DNA of 64,000 nucleotides, taken from NCBI GenBank assembly GCA_012523465.1, contig JAAYIK010000016.1, positions 124,001 through 188,000 of the forward strand, read 5' to 3'. Positions 8,587 through 17,371 of this stretch are shown here, piece after piece. The notes under the pieces were generated by a model. The model saw only the letters and a list, made by a program, of their open reading frames with translations. It was not told the origin of the DNA and made no database searches. Position numbers and translations under genes: made by a program. This stretch comes from Lysobacteraceae bacterium (GTDB lineage: Bacteria; Pseudomonadota; Gammaproteobacteria; Nitrococcales; AK92). Numbering within the stretch: the first letter of the stretch is position 1; the number at the start of each line of letters is the position of its first letter.

Positions 8587-10302
8587 TCAGCCGGCGCTCG
8601 AGGCGGCGATGCCGGCCTCGCTGTTCTGCAGCCACTCGGGATGGCGGCGGGCGGCGCGGTTGACGGCGGAAATCACCCCTTCCAGGGAAGCGGTGACGAT
8701 GTTGCCGTTGCGGCCGACCCCGAACAACACGCGGTCCGGGCTGCCGAAGCCGATCTCGACGTAGGCCATGGCCGGCGCATCAGCCCCATGCCCGACGGCG
8801 TGCTCGCGGAAATCCACCACCTGCAGGTTCAGCCCGAACTGGCGATTGAGGGCGTCAACAAAGGCGGCGATCGGCCCATTGCCGCGGCCGCCGGCAACAT
8901 ACCGCTTGCCATGGGCCTCGACGGTGACCGTCACCGACTCCTGCTGCTGCGCCGAATCGCGCTGGGAGCGGTAATCCACCAGCCTGAACGGCACAGTTGG
9001 CGCCAGGTATTCCCTCTGGAAGGTCTCCCAGATCATCGCCGACGTGATCTCCTTGCCAGTGCTGTCGGCGATCTCCTGCACGACCTTGCTGAACTCGATC
9101 TGCAGGCGCCGCGGCATGACCACACCGTGGTCGCGCTCCAGCAGGTACGACACCCCGCCCTTGCCGGACTGGCTGTTGACCCGGATCACGGCCTCGTAGG
9201 TGCGGCCCAGATCCTTGGGATCGATGGGCAGGTACGGCATGTCCCAGACATCGCCTTCCTTGCGAGCGGCGAAGCCCTTCTTGATCGCATCCTGGTGCGA
9301 GCCGGAGAAGGCGGTGAACACCAGCTCGCCGGCGTAGGGATGGCGCGGATGGACCGGCAACTGGTTGCAGTACTCGGCGCAGCGGACGATGGCGTTGATG
9401 TCGGAGAAATCCAACTTGGGATCGACGCCCTGAGTGTACATGTTGAGCGCCAGGGTCACGATGTCGACGTTGCCGGTGCGCTCGCCGTTGCCGAAGAGCG
9501 TGCCTTCCACCCGGTCCGCACCGGCCATCATGGCCAGCTCCGCCGCCGCCACGCCGGTGCCGCGGTCGTTGTGCGGGTGGACGCTGACCACGATGCAATC
9601 GCGGTTTTTAATGTTGCGGTGGAACCACTCGACCTGGTCGGCGAACACGTTGGGCGTGGCCACCTCCACCGTCGCCGGCAGGTTGATGATGAGCTTGTTC
9701 TCCGGCGTCGGCTCGTAGACGTCCATGACCGCCTCGCAGATCTCCTTGGCGAAGTCGAGCTCGGTGGAGGAGAACAGCTCCGGCGAGTACTGGAACACCC
9801 ACTCGGTCTCTGGCTGGGCGGCCGCCAGCCGCTTGATGGTGCGGGCGGCGTTGACGGCAATCTGCACGCAGCCGGCGCGATCAACGTTGAACACCAACCG
9901 CCGGAACAGCGGCGAAGTAGCATTGTAGAAGTGCACGATGGCCCGGCGCGCGCCCTTGAGCGCCTCGAAGGTGCGCTCGATGAGCTCGTCGCGCGCCTGG
10001 GTGAGGACCTGGATGGTGACGTCCTCCGGGATCAAGTCCTGCTCGATCAGCAGCCGGCAGAAATCGAAGTCGGTCTGCGAGGCGGACGGGAAACCGACCT
10101 CGATTTCCTTGAAGCCGATCTCGCACAGGGTTCGGAACATCCGCAGCTTGCGCTCGGCGTCCATGGGCTCGATCAGCGCCTGGTTGCCGTCACGCAGGTC
10201 GACGCTGCACCAGATCGGCGGGTGGTCGATGGTGTTGGACGGCCACTGGCGGTCCGGCAAATCGATGGGCTGGAAGGGGCGGTACTTGTTACCCGGGTTC
10301 AT
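8587..10302 (-). CDS. leuA: 2-isopropylmalate synthase
   Basis: 571 residues, the long LeuA type. The N-terminal TIM-barrel has DLRDGNQAL (about 35-43) with the metal Asp and the HPHNDRGTG block near 245. The C-terminal LeuA dimer/regulatory domain occupies about 430-560 and contains the region that binds leucine. The enzyme condenses acetyl-CoA with 2-oxoisovalerate as the first committed step of leucine synthesis, with feedback inhibition by leucine. No leuBCD genes are nearby. The 380-bp upstream region carries two leader peptides with Leu codons, indicating ribosome-mediated control in addition. Confidence 0.95.
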   Translation of the reverse strand: MNPGNKYRPFQPIDLPDRQWPSNTIDHPPIWCSVDLRDGNQALIEPMDAERKLRMFRTLCEIGFKEIEVGFPSASQTDFDFCRLLIEQDLIPEDVTIQVLTQARDELIERTFEALKGARRAIVHFYNATSPLFRRLVFNVDRAGCVQIAVNAARTIKRLAAAQPETEWVFQYSPELFSSTELDFAKEICEAVMDVYEPTPENKLIINLPATVEVATPNVFADQVEWFHRNIKNRDCIVVSVHPHNDRGTGVAAAELAMMAGADRVEGTLFGNGERTGNVDIVTLALNMYTQGVDPKLDFSDINAIVRCAEYCNQLPVHPRHPYAGELVFTAFSGSHQDAIKKGFAARKEGDVWDMPYLPIDPKDLGRTYEAVIRVNSQSGKGGVSYLLERDHGVVMPRRLQIEFSKVVQEIADSTGKEITSAMIWETFQREYLAPTVPFRLVDYRSQRDSAQQQESVTVTVEAHGKRYVAGGRGNGPIAAFVDALNRQFGLNLQVVDFREHAVGHGADAPAMAYVEIGFGSPDRVLFGVGRNGNIVTASLEGVISAVNRAARRHPEWLQNSEAGIAASSAG

Positions 10303-10362
10303 GGTCGCAACTCCTGTCGTTCGTTCGAAACGCTGGGGATGGGCAAAGCGCGACGCGAAATA

Positions 10363-10395
10363 CGGCCAACGGGCTGTCGCTAGGCCCGCTGGCCG
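10363..10395 (-). terminator. attenuator-like hairpin after leader peptide 2
   Basis: CGGCCAGCGGGC (10395-10384) pairs with GCCCGTTGGCCG (10374-10363) over 12 bp with one G-U pair and a 9-base loop that includes the leader's stop codon. The following tail, TATTTCG, is short, so it may act as a pause or weak terminator ahead of leuA. Confidence 0.45.
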
Positions 10396-10499
10396 CTACG
10401 CAGTCGTAGCAGCGACGAACGAAACAGGCTGTCGATCAACGACCGGTGACGGTAGCGGAAGTAGAAGGAGCGGTGACGACAACTTGCGGGATATTGCAT
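10380..10499 (-). CDS. leuA leader peptide 2 (39 aa, or 19 aa from an internal TTG)
   Basis: ATG at 10499 gives a 39-residue arginine- and serine-rich peptide ending [11 protein letters not shown], stop TAG at 10382-10380. Leu codons cluster toward the end and the LLRLR run uses exactly the same codons as leader 1. The 17-base core is identical (10397-10413 and 10570-10586). The Leu run itself can fold as GCTACG-ACTG-CGTAGC. A strong hairpin overlapping the stop follows. The true start is uncertain; the Leu-rich end is what matters for attenuation. Confidence 0.5.
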   Translation of the reverse strand: MQYPASCRHRSFYFRYRHRSLIDSLFRSSLLRLRSGQRA

Positions 10500-10586
10500 G
10501 ACTACTACACCAAACTTGCCAAGCGACTGCAGAAAAGAGCAGGTCCCGACTTCCCTCAGGAAGCCGGGTTACGCAGTCGTAGCAGC
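10397..10586 (-). repeat. 17-bp direct repeat encoding the Leu run of both leaders
   Basis: The minus-strand string GCTGCTACGACTGCGTA occurs at 10413-10397 and again at 10586-10570, 173 bp apart. Each copy lies in the frame of its own leader peptide and encodes LLRLR. Flanking sequence is not similar. Confidence 0.85.
10545..10568 (-). terminator. attenuator-like hairpin after leader peptide 1
   Basis: CCCGGCTTCC (10568-10559) pairs with GGAAGTCGGG (10554-10545) with one G-U pair and a TGAG loop. A T-rich stretch (CTCTTTTC) lies about seven bases further on. It is a weak intrinsic terminator or pause site. Confidence 0.45.
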
Positions 10587-10606
10587 TGGTGCGGTTGCGT
10601 CGTCAT
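10556..10606 (-). CDS. leuA leader peptide 1 (16 aa)
   Basis: ATG at 10606 opens a 16-residue peptide, MTTQPHQLLRLRNPAS, ending in TGA. The Leu codons are CTG CTA .. CTG, the CTA being rare in this GC-rich genome. Right after the Leu block, a 10-bp stem with a 4-base loop (10545-10568) follows. The peptide overlaps its 5' arm, so the ribosome's position on the Leu codons would decide whether the stem forms. This is the classical arrangement of an amino-acid biosynthesis attenuator. Confidence 0.55.
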   Translation of the reverse strand: MTTQPHQLLRLRNPAS

Positions 10607-10616
10607 TATGACATCC

Positions 10617-10645
10617 AAGCTAGCGTCGAATGGCGGCTGCGTCAA
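10617..10645 (-). promoter_or_regulatory. possible leuA leader promoter
   Basis: On the minus strand TTGACG (10645-10640) is followed by a 17-base spacer and TAGCTT (10622-10617). The -35 is good and the -10 weak. It would give a transcript starting just before the first leader peptide. Confidence 0.4.
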
Positions 10646-10685
10646 GCCCCACTTTCGTATCAGCCCTCGATGCGGCAGCTGCGCC

Positions 10686-11048
10686 CTACATCGTCTTGAC
10701 GCGCTCGACCAACACTTCGGCCAGAACGAGGGCGTTGTTCCTTTGGGTATTCTTGCTCGCGTACAGCAAGGTCACAGTTTCGCCGGCCGCCAGCCTGTCC
10801 AGCAGCGGCTGCAGCCGCTCCGGCGCCTGTGCCAGCTCTGCCCGGTAGCGCCGTCGCAGCTCGTCCCACCGATCGGGGTTGGCGTGGAACCAACGCCGCA
10901 GCTCCGTGCTCGGCGCCGCCTCCCGCAGCCAGAGGTCGAGCCTGGCCTCTGCCTTGCTCACACCACGCGGCCACAGGCGATCGACCAGGACGCGGAAGCC
11001 GTCGGCAGCGGCAGGCGGCTCGTAAATACGCTTGACCCGGAGCTTCAT
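10686..11048 (-). CDS. DUF488 family protein
   Basis: About 120 residues from the ATG at 11048, which follows GGAGG at good spacing. It starts with the typical KRIYEPP block, then RVLVDRLWPRG and the late YASKNTQRNNALVL block, all hallmarks of DUF488. No catalytic role is established for this family. It is downstream of the KdsD-type isomerase gene (117 bp gap) and upstream of the leuA leader, same strand. Confidence 0.85.
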   Translation of the reverse strand: MKLRVKRIYEPPAAADGFRVLVDRLWPRGVSKAEARLDLWLREAAPSTELRRWFHANPDRWDELRRRYRAELAQAPERLQPLLDRLAAGETVTLLYASKNTQRNNALVLAEVLVERVKTM

Positions 11049-11165
11049 GGCGACCTCCCTCGTCAGTCCGCTACAGGCGATCAATGGCGAGGATAAGGCT
11101 GACCCGAGCGGTAAGGAACGCTGGCCCTGCCCGAGTCGATCCGGCTGCGGCGGCCGGCATAGTCG

Positions 11166-12134
11166 CTACTTGGAGAAGATCTCCAGGATCCCGGTCACCG
11201 CTCCAGCATTATCGACCACGACCAAGGCCTTGATCTTGCGCTCCTGCATCAGCTGCTCGGCCTCGACCAGCTTGGCGTTCTCGTTGATGGTGACGGGCGT
11301 GCGGGTCATGATCGCGCCGATCGGCCGGTTCATGGCATCGGGATCGGCCAACAGCGCCCGCCGCAGGTCGCCGTCGGTGACGATGCCGGCCGGCCGCCGC
11401 CCGTCCAGCACCAGCACCAGGCCGAACCGGGCCCGGGTCATTTCCCACAGACTGTCGCGCAGCAACATGGTCGGCTCGACGATGGGCAAATCGTCGCTGC
11501 GCATCACGTCCCTGACCCGCGTCAGCAGCCGCCGGCCCAGGCTGCCCCCGGGATGGTATTGGGCGAATTGCTCCGAGCGGAAGCCGCGCGCTTTCATCAG
11601 GGCCACCGCCAGCGCATCACCCAGCGCCATGGTCACGGTGGTGGACGTGGTAGGCGCGAGGTTGTTGGGACAGGCTTCGCGCTCGATCGGCGTCAGCAGC
11701 ACGATGTCCGAATGGCGCGCCAGGGTGGAATGCTCGTTGCCGACGAGGGCGATGATCTTGTTGCCGAAGCGCTTGAGGGAAGGCAGCAAGCGGATGACTT
11801 CGTCGGTCTCGCCGCTGAAGGAGATCAGCAGGACCAGATCTTCGGGGGCAATCATGCCGAGGTCGCCGTGGTAGGCGTCGCCCGGATGGACGAAGAAGCT
11901 GCGGGTGCCGGTGGAGGCGAAAGTCGCCGCGATCTTGCGGCCGACGATGCCGGATTTGCCCATGCCGGAGATGACGACCCGCCCCCGGCACGCGAGTATG
12001 GCTTCGACCGCCTCGTCGACTTCCGCTCCCAGGGCCTGGGCCGCAAAGCTCAGGGCTCGGGCCTGCTCGATCAAGACGCGCGCGGCATGCAGGGAGGCGC
12101 TCTCCGTTACAGGCGCTACGTTTTTCTTACCCAT
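11166..12134 (-). CDS. kdsD: KpsF/GutQ family arabinose-5-phosphate isomerase
   Basis: 322 residues: a sugar isomerase (SIS) domain (about 35-170) with GMGKSGIVGRKIAATFASTG and HPGDAYHGDLGM, then two CBS domains (about 200-320). The enzyme interconverts ribulose 5-phosphate and arabinose 5-phosphate, the entry to Kdo and lipopolysaccharide. The ATG at 12134 has GAGGCGACC before it; the frame is open further upstream but that is noise inside rlmL. Unlike the usual yrbGHI/kdsC context, no Kdo genes flank it here; it follows rlmL by 155 bp. Confidence 0.9.
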   Translation of the reverse strand: MGKKNVAPVTESASLHAARVLIEQARALSFAAQALGAEVDEAVEAILACRGRVVISGMGKSGIVGRKIAATFASTGTRSFFVHPGDAYHGDLGMIAPEDLVLLISFSGETDEVIRLLPSLKRFGNKIIALVGNEHSTLARHSDIVLLTPIEREACPNNLAPTTSTTVTMALGDALAVALMKARGFRSEQFAQYHPGGSLGRRLLTRVRDVMRSDDLPIVEPTMLLRDSLWEMTRARFGLVLVLDGRRPAGIVTDGDLRRALLADPDAMNRPIGAIMTRTPVTINENAKLVEAEQLMQERKIKALVVVDNAGAVTGILEIFSK

Positions 12135-12289
12135 GGTCGCCTCGACAGAGGATACGGCGCGTCCCTGGCCTTGGTTTGAGGACGCCGGCCATTCATAGCC
12201 GACGCCAATCAGGGTGGGCAAGGATAACAGGACCCCGGCAGCGAGAAAACCTTGCGTTTGGCAGTCAGACCGTGACCTGCGCCCGCCTC

Positions 12290-14437
12290 CTAGCCCTTGC
12301 GCCGCACCTCGAAACAGTGATGCACCCTGGGATTGCGAGAAAAATCGAGCGGGATGGTTTCCCTGGTGATGTCGCGAATCTCCAGCTCCGGCAGCGCCTC
12401 CGCAGCTAGGCGGAAGCGGCGCAGGTTGGTGGAGAAGATCAGCAGTCCATCGGGGGCCAGCAGGCTGGCTGCCTGGCGCAGCAGGACCACGTGATCGCGC
12501 TGCACGTCGAAGGGCCGCTGCATGCGCTTGGAGTTGGAGAAACTGGGCGGGTCGAGGAAGATCAGATCGTACTGCGGCCTGTCGCGCCGACTGCTCTGCT
12601 CCTCCAGCCAACGCAGGCAATCGGCCTGGATCAGCTCGTGCCCGGGGGAATGGAAGCCGTTCAGGGCCAGATTGCGTTCCGCCCAATCGAGATAGGTGCG
12701 CGACAGGTCCACGCTAGTGGTCGCGCGGGCGCCGCCGTGCGCGGCATGGACGGTAGCGGTGGCGGTGTAGCAGAACAGGTTGAGAAAGCGCTTGCCGGCG
12801 GCCAGCTGGCCGAGGCGCAGCCGGGTCGGCCGATGATCCAGGAACAGGCCGGTATCCACATAGTCGCTGAGGTTGACCAGCAGACGGCAGCGCCCTTCGC
12901 GCACCTCGATGTAGTGCCCCCGGTCGCCGAGCCTTTCGTACTGGCTGCGGCCACGCTGGCGCTGCCGAACCTTGTAGAACATCTGCTCGGCCGGGATTTC
13001 TAGCACCTCCGGTATCACTCGCAGCGCCGTGCGCAGCCGGCGGCCGGCGGTGGCGGCGTCGACGCTGGGTGGCGGCGCGTACTCCTGCACATGCACCCAG
13101 AGACGGTCGCCGCGGTAGAGGTCGACGGCGACAGCGTACTCGGGCAGGTCGGCATCGTAGAGGCGATAGCACGTGATGCCTTCGCGCCGAGCCCAGCGGC
13201 TCAAGTGGCGCAGGTTCTTGCGCAGCCGGTTGGCCAGCATCTGCTCGCCCAGCGTCTCCCGGGCCAGCTCAGCAGCGGAACGGGGCTGAATGGCATACAG
13301 CGTCAGCCGGCAGGCGATGGGACCGTTGTACAGCTGATAGCTACGCTGCGGGCGCAAGCCGACCCGCATGCCGAGCTCGGGGTTGCCGGTGAAGATGGCG
13401 GCCCGCCAGCTGCCGAAGCGCTGCCTGAGCAGGTCGCCGAGCTGGCCGTAGAGCGGGATCAGCGTGGTGGCGTCGCCTAGCCGCTCGCCATAGGGCGGGT
13501 TGACGATGAACAGTCCGGGCTTGTCGGCAGGCGGCCGGACCTCGCTCAGGCGCCGCCGCTCAATGTGCACCCTGCCATGCAGGCCGGCGCGCTCCAGGTT
13601 GCGCAAAGCGGTGCGCACGGCCCGGGCGTCGGCGTCGTAACCGACAATGCGGGGTAGCCTGCCCAGGCCGGCTTCGCGCCGGGCCAGCGCTTCCTCTCGC
13701 AGCTGCTGCCAGAGTTGCGGCACATGGCCCAGCCAGCCAAGAAAGCCGAAATAGTCCCGCAGCAGGCCCGGCGCGATGTCAGCGGCCATGAAGGCGGCCT
13801 CAATGGGCAGCGTGCCGGAACCGCACATGGGGTCGAGCAAGCCCCCGCCCGCCGCCGCCACTTCCGGCCAGCCGGCCCGCAGCAGCAAGGCGGCTGCCAG
13901 GTTCTCCTTGAGCGGCGCCTGCGCCCCCTGCTCCCGGTAGCCGCGCCGGTGCAGGCTGTCGCCGGAAAGGTCCAGCGCCAGCTGGGCTTCGTCGCGGTAC
14001 AGATAAACGTTGAGCCGCACCGCGGGCCGCTCGGTCTGCACCGTCGGCCGGCGGCCGGTGGCCGCGCGCAGCTGATCGACCACGGCGTCCTTGACCTTTT
14101 GCGCCCCGAACTGGGTATGGGCGATGGCGGAGCGGCTGCTGACAAAATCGACCGCCAGGGTGGCGTCCGGGCTGAGATGCTGGCGCCAGTCCAGCGCCCG
14201 CACGCCGGCGTAGAGCGCGTCCGCGTCAGGCGCCGGGAAGCGCGCCAGCGGCAGCAGGATCCGGTTGGCGATGCGCGACCAGAGACAGGCCGCATAGCCG
14301 ATGCGCAACGGCCCGCGGAACGCCACCCCGCCCCGCTGCTCCCGCACATCCTCGGCACCGAGCACGCGCAGCTCGTTCGCCAGCAAAGACTCCAAGCCGC
14401 GGCCGGTGGTGGCGAAAAACTCCAGCTTGTCGTTCAT
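12290..14437 (-). CDS. rlmL: 23S rRNA (guanine) methyltransferase RlmKL
   Basis: 715 residues, the two-enzyme fusion. Order: THUMP domain (about 45-155), RlmL methyltransferase with DPMCGSGTLPIE and the catalytic NPPYGER block (makes m2G2445), then the RlmK part with NLFCYTATATVHAA and LDPPSFSNSKRM (makes m7G2069). The start is the ATG at 14437 (MNDKLEFFATTGRGLE). Full-length fusion is typical of Gammaproteobacteria, which supports the taxonomic call. Confidence 0.93.
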   Translation of the reverse strand: MNDKLEFFATTGRGLESLLANELRVLGAEDVREQRGGVAFRGPLRIGYAACLWSRIANRILLPLARFPAPDADALYAGVRALDWRQHLSPDATLAVDFVSSRSAIAHTQFGAQKVKDAVVDQLRAATGRRPTVQTERPAVRLNVYLYRDEAQLALDLSGDSLHRRGYREQGAQAPLKENLAAALLLRAGWPEVAAAGGGLLDPMCGSGTLPIEAAFMAADIAPGLLRDYFGFLGWLGHVPQLWQQLREEALARREAGLGRLPRIVGYDADARAVRTALRNLERAGLHGRVHIERRRLSEVRPPADKPGLFIVNPPYGERLGDATTLIPLYGQLGDLLRQRFGSWRAAIFTGNPELGMRVGLRPQRSYQLYNGPIACRLTLYAIQPRSAAELARETLGEQMLANRLRKNLRHLSRWARREGITCYRLYDADLPEYAVAVDLYRGDRLWVHVQEYAPPPSVDAATAGRRLRTALRVIPEVLEIPAEQMFYKVRQRQRGRSQYERLGDRGHYIEVREGRCRLLVNLSDYVDTGLFLDHRPTRLRLGQLAAGKRFLNLFCYTATATVHAAHGGARATTSVDLSRTYLDWAERNLALNGFHSPGHELIQADCLRWLEEQSSRRDRPQYDLIFLDPPSFSNSKRMQRPFDVQRDHVVLLRQAASLLAPDGLLIFSTNLRRFRLAAEALPELEIRDITRETIPLDFSRNPRVHHCFEVRRKG

Positions 14438-14609
14438 GGTTGATATTGGAGCGTCATGAGGCGCTGCGCCGGAAGGCAGATACGAGCAAGTGTGCCCGGA
14501 TATGCCGCCCAGGGCCAGCACCAACGGCACAGGCGAGCGCCACCATCGGGGACACGCAAGCGCTGTGCCGGCCCCTTCCCGGGCGGCCGGGCGGCGCCGC
14601 GGCTGCCCG

Positions 14610-15167
14610 TCACCACGTCAGATCATCGGGGATGGGGTGCTCGGCGTAGGCGGGATCCTCGGTCTCTTCCGGCCCCGTGCCGTCGCTGAGGAACACCACC
14701 AGGTAAGGCGCGATGGGCTGCACCTTGCGCGCGACCTCGACCGGCACCACCCTGAAACGGCCCCGGGTGCGGCAAATGGCCACCTTGCCTTCCACCAGCT
14801 GCCTGCGCAGTTCGGGGCTTACGTAGATCTGTTTGATCTTGCCGTCATGGACGAAGTTGAAGCCGACATCCTTGTCGCTCGGACGCCGGACAATTTCGTG
14901 CTTGACGACCAGGTCACGCGCCTGCGCTTCTGAAGCCAGTCGCTCGGCTTCCGCCTGGCGCTGGCGGTTGAGCTCCCGCGACCGTTCCTTCTCACGAGCG
15001 ACCGCCTCGGCCGCTAGTCTGGCCGCTTCCGTCTGCGGTGCTCGGCCGCCGCGCTTCTGCTGCTTGGCCTGCCGTTGGCGCTTCCGATCGCCGGACCGGG
15101 CGCGCTGCGCCTGCTCTGACGTCGCCAGACCAAGCTTGATCAACTGATCGCGTAAGGAATTGCTCAT
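14610..15167 (-). CDS. DUF2058 family protein (YaiL-like)
   Basis: 185 residues. It opens with SLRDQLIKLGL, followed by a highly charged coiled-coil-like region rich in Arg, Lys, Gln and Glu (about 15-80). A C-terminal globular part has FNFVHDGKIKQIYV. This pattern defines DUF2058. The function is unknown; the basic helix suggests nucleic acid or ribosome contact, which is inference. It is separated from rlmL by about 170 bp without visible features. Confidence 0.85.
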   Translation of the reverse strand: MSNSLRDQLIKLGLATSEQAQRARSGDRKRQRQAKQQKRGGRAPQTEAARLAAEAVAREKERSRELNRQRQAEAERLASEAQARDLVVKHEIVRRPSDKDVGFNFVHDGKIKQIYVSPELRRQLVEGKVAICRTRGRFRVVPVEVARKVQPIAPYLVVFLSDGTGPEETEDPAYAEHPIPDDLTW

Positions 15168-15324
15168 CAGCCCCGCCCTCGCGGTCTCCTCCGGACAAAT
15201 AGTTCTCTATGGTAAGCCATGTGGGCGCGACGGACACGGTCTGCGAGATTGTCCAGGTGAGGTGACAAGCGCCGCTTTGGCCGGGCCGGCGTCAGCCCCA
15301 CTTCGGCTCCACAGGAGGCTTTCC

Positions 15325-15612
15325 ATGACCGTCATGTTCGTCGTCATTCTGGCCGCGCCGCTCATCGCTGCCACGGCCTACGTTCACCACCGGCTTCCCA
15401 TCCACACCCGCCACAGCGGACAGACCTGGCTGCTGCGGCTAGGGCTGATCGGCGTTGGCATCGGCCTCGGCTGGCTGTCCATGACGTGGTTCAGGGACGC
15501 CACCCAGGGGCTGCGCTGGGCCCTGTTCCTATTCGGCTTCGGCCTGGCCCACGTACCGAGCTTCTTCGTGCTGTACATCAAGCGGCAGCGGGGCGAATAC
15601 GGCAGTGGCTGA
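15325..15612 (+). CDS. small membrane protein, unknown
   Basis: 95 residues with a strong AGGAGG ribosome site before the ATG at 15325. Three hydrophobic segments are visible (about 1-18, 38-57 and 65-83) with a basic C-terminal tail. I do not recognise a family. The next gene, a RAM-domain protein, starts 99 bp downstream. Confidence 0.7.
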   Translation: MTVMFVVILAAPLIAATAYVHHRLPIHTRHSGQTWLLRLGLIGVGIGLGWLSMTWFRDATQGLRWALFLFGFGLAHVPSFFVLYIKRQRGEYGSG

Positions 15613-15711
15613 AGCGGGCGGTTCGCTCCCGCGCCGGGCGGTGTTCTATGATATCGCCGTTGGTCCGGACCGGGCCGATGGGGCACAGTGGTTCGAAGAA
15701 AGGGAACAACC

Positions 15712-15987
15712 ATGGTAACAGCAATCGTACTGGTTTGCGCCGAGCGGGGCCGCGTCAACGAAGTCGCTCAGGCGCTGCTGGAAATCAACGGCGTCTCGGA
15801 AGTCTATTCCGTCGGCGGCCGTTTCGATCTGGTAGCGATCCTGCGGGTTGCCTCCAACGAGAAGCTGGCCGAGGTGGTCACGGAGCATCTGCAAAAGGTA
15901 CCCGACATTCGCCAGACCGAGACCTTGATCGCCTTCAAGGCGCTCTCGCGGCATGACCTGGAGAGCATGTTCTCGATAGGCCTCTGA
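15712..15987 (+). CDS. stand-alone Lrp/AsnC ligand-binding (RAM) domain protein
   Basis: 91 residues corresponding only to the C-terminal RAM domain of Lrp/AsnC regulators (AIVLVCAERG, then VYSVGGRFDLVAILRV), without the DNA-binding helix-turn-helix. Such single-domain proteins form oligomers that bind small ligands, usually amino acids. The ATG at 15712 follows AAGGGAACAACC. With no DNA-binding part it may act by mixing with full-length Lrp proteins, or in another sensing role. Confidence 0.85.
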   Translation: MVTAIVLVCAERGRVNEVAQALLEINGVSEVYSVGGRFDLVAILRVASNEKLAEVVTEHLQKVPDIRQTETLIAFKALSRHDLESMFSIGL

Positions 15988-16068
15988 GCGCGCCAATGTC
16001 GTAGCACCCCCCCTTCGCGGCGGCAATGCGCTAACCTTGCGCCTCTGCCTTTTTCCGGGGGGATTTGG

Positions 16069-17076
16069 ATGCGTTTCTCGTTCGCTTGCAAGACCAGCCA
16101 CAAAGCCATTCCATGCCTGCTGGCAGCGCTCGCTCTGCTGAGCGCCTGCGCCACCACGCCGCGCGAGCTCGGCAGCGAGCCGATTCAGCTGCGAATCGAC
16201 TCCAGGACCGTCGCCGACCTGTCGGCGCTGGAGCCGCGCCTGGTCCATTACAGCGACAAGCGGACCCTGCTGCGGCTGGCGCCAACCGAGGCCTGGCGCG
16301 TCCCGCGCATGCGGACGCCGGAGCTGCAGGAGATGGTTGCCCATTGCGACGCCAACGGCCGGCAAGTGCTGCAGCTGCAGCGTGCGGTGCTCAGGGACGG
16401 AGCCGGCGAGGTGCTGGCGACGTTCGTGGCCGACGGCCGCCAGCCGCTGACCAGCCTGGAGCAATATGCTTCCTACGTGGTCTCTACCGCCGGCCACCCG
16501 AAGGGAGCGTCGCTGGAGCTGACGGTGGAGCCGGATGCCTTCCACGGCCGGCTGCGGGAGGAAGTCCAGCTCGTCTTCCGTGACAGCGAAGCAGAGATCG
16601 CCCCTGGCGTCCATGCCAGCGTCGAATCCATGACCACCACGCCGCAGGAAATTGCCCTCGGCCGGCGGGTCGCCCAGGCCAACTTCATCTACGTCAAGCT
16701 GCAGAACCGCAGCGACCACGCTTATGTCCTGAACGGCCATGACACCGGGGCGATGGAAGCCGGCGCCAGCCACATGCTGACGGCGATCGGCCTGCATGGC
16801 ACCACGCTGCCGCCCGGCGGCGCGGCGGTCATCCGCCTGCCGATCGAGCTGCTGGGGGTCGACGTCGAGCCCGGCTATGAGCGCAGCATCCGGCTGCAGG
16901 ACTATCTGGCCGGCTGGGACGGCAGCTACGGGCCGGTGGTGATGGCGCTGGTGCCGCTGCGGGTGCAGATCGAGCTGCAGGGCAGCGCGCCGGACGCGAC
17001 CATGCAGCGCGGCGTGATCACGCCGGTGATGCAGGTGCAAAAGCTTTACCGTCTCGAGCGCGCGGGATGCTTTTGA
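16069..17076 (+). CDS. hypothetical lipoprotein
   Basis: 335 residues with a signal peptide and lipobox LLSAC, so Cys 27 would be lipidated. The mature part is mixed alpha/beta without a domain I recognise. The ATG at 16069 lies just after GGGGGGATTTGG. No clear operon partner: the RAM-domain gene ends 81 bp before it and the next gene converges. Localisation is supported; function is unknown. Confidence 0.7.
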   Translation: MRFSFACKTSHKAIPCLLAALALLSACATTPRELGSEPIQLRIDSRTVADLSALEPRLVHYSDKRTLLRLAPTEAWRVPRMRTPELQEMVAHCDANGRQVLQLQRAVLRDGAGEVLATFVADGRQPLTSLEQYASYVVSTAGHPKGASLELTVEPDAFHGRLREEVQLVFRDSEAEIAPGVHASVESMTTTPQEIALGRRVAQANFIYVKLQNRSDHAYVLNGHDTGAMEAGASHMLTAIGLHGTTLPPGGAAVIRLPIELLGVDVEPGYERSIRLQDYLAGWDGSYGPVVMALVPLRVQIELQGSAPDATMQRGVITPVMQVQKLYRLERAGCF

Positions 17077-17104
17077 GGGCGCGCTGCCGGCCCGGCCGCC
17101 GCAT

Positions 17105-17308
17105 TCAATCCAGCACTTCGCCCAACACGGCGCCGCCGACGGCGCCGGCGCCGGTGGCGGCGGCGCACTCTTCCTGAGTCCTGTCGTCACCGCAACCGGC
17201 GGCATAACCGGCCGCGCCGCCGGCGCCCGCCCCGACGGCGGTGCAACCGACGAGCGGCAGCAGCAGAGCCAGGATCAGGCCGCGGAGCTTGGGAAAGCAT
17301 GTATCCAT
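17105..17308 (-). CDS. small glycine-rich lipoprotein
   Basis: 67 residues: signal peptide, lipobox LVGC, then a glycine/alanine-rich segment (AVGAGAGGAAGYAAG), a short Cys/Asp-rich loop and a second glycine zipper-like segment. Glycine-zipper lipoproteins often insert in the outer membrane. The ATG at 17308 has GAGGAAGCC upstream. Function unknown. Confidence 0.6.
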   Translation of the reverse strand: MDTCFPKLRGLILALLLPLVGCTAVGAGAGGAAGYAAGCGDDRTQEECAAATGAGAVGGAVLGEVLD

Positions 17309-17371
17309 CGTGGCTTCCTCGGCGGGTAGGCAGCGCCGCATGACCGGCGCCGCCCCTTGCCCCAAGCGGCC

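Larger units (their letters stand above)
10303..10685 (-). promoter_or_regulatory. leuA leader region with two attenuator-like units
   Basis: The 383 bp between leuA and the DUF488 gene hold no conventional gene. On the leuA strand they contain a possible promoter (10617-10645) and two successive units, each a short Leu-codon peptide followed by a GC-rich hairpin. Both peptides include the same 17-base string, GCTGCTACGACTGCGTA. The layout fits transcription attenuation responding to charged leucyl-tRNA. Confidence 0.65.

Noticed and set aside
8557..10383. Long plus-strand open frame opposite leuA
   Set aside because: It is a high-GC antisense shadow of leuA with no ribosome site and low-complexity composition.
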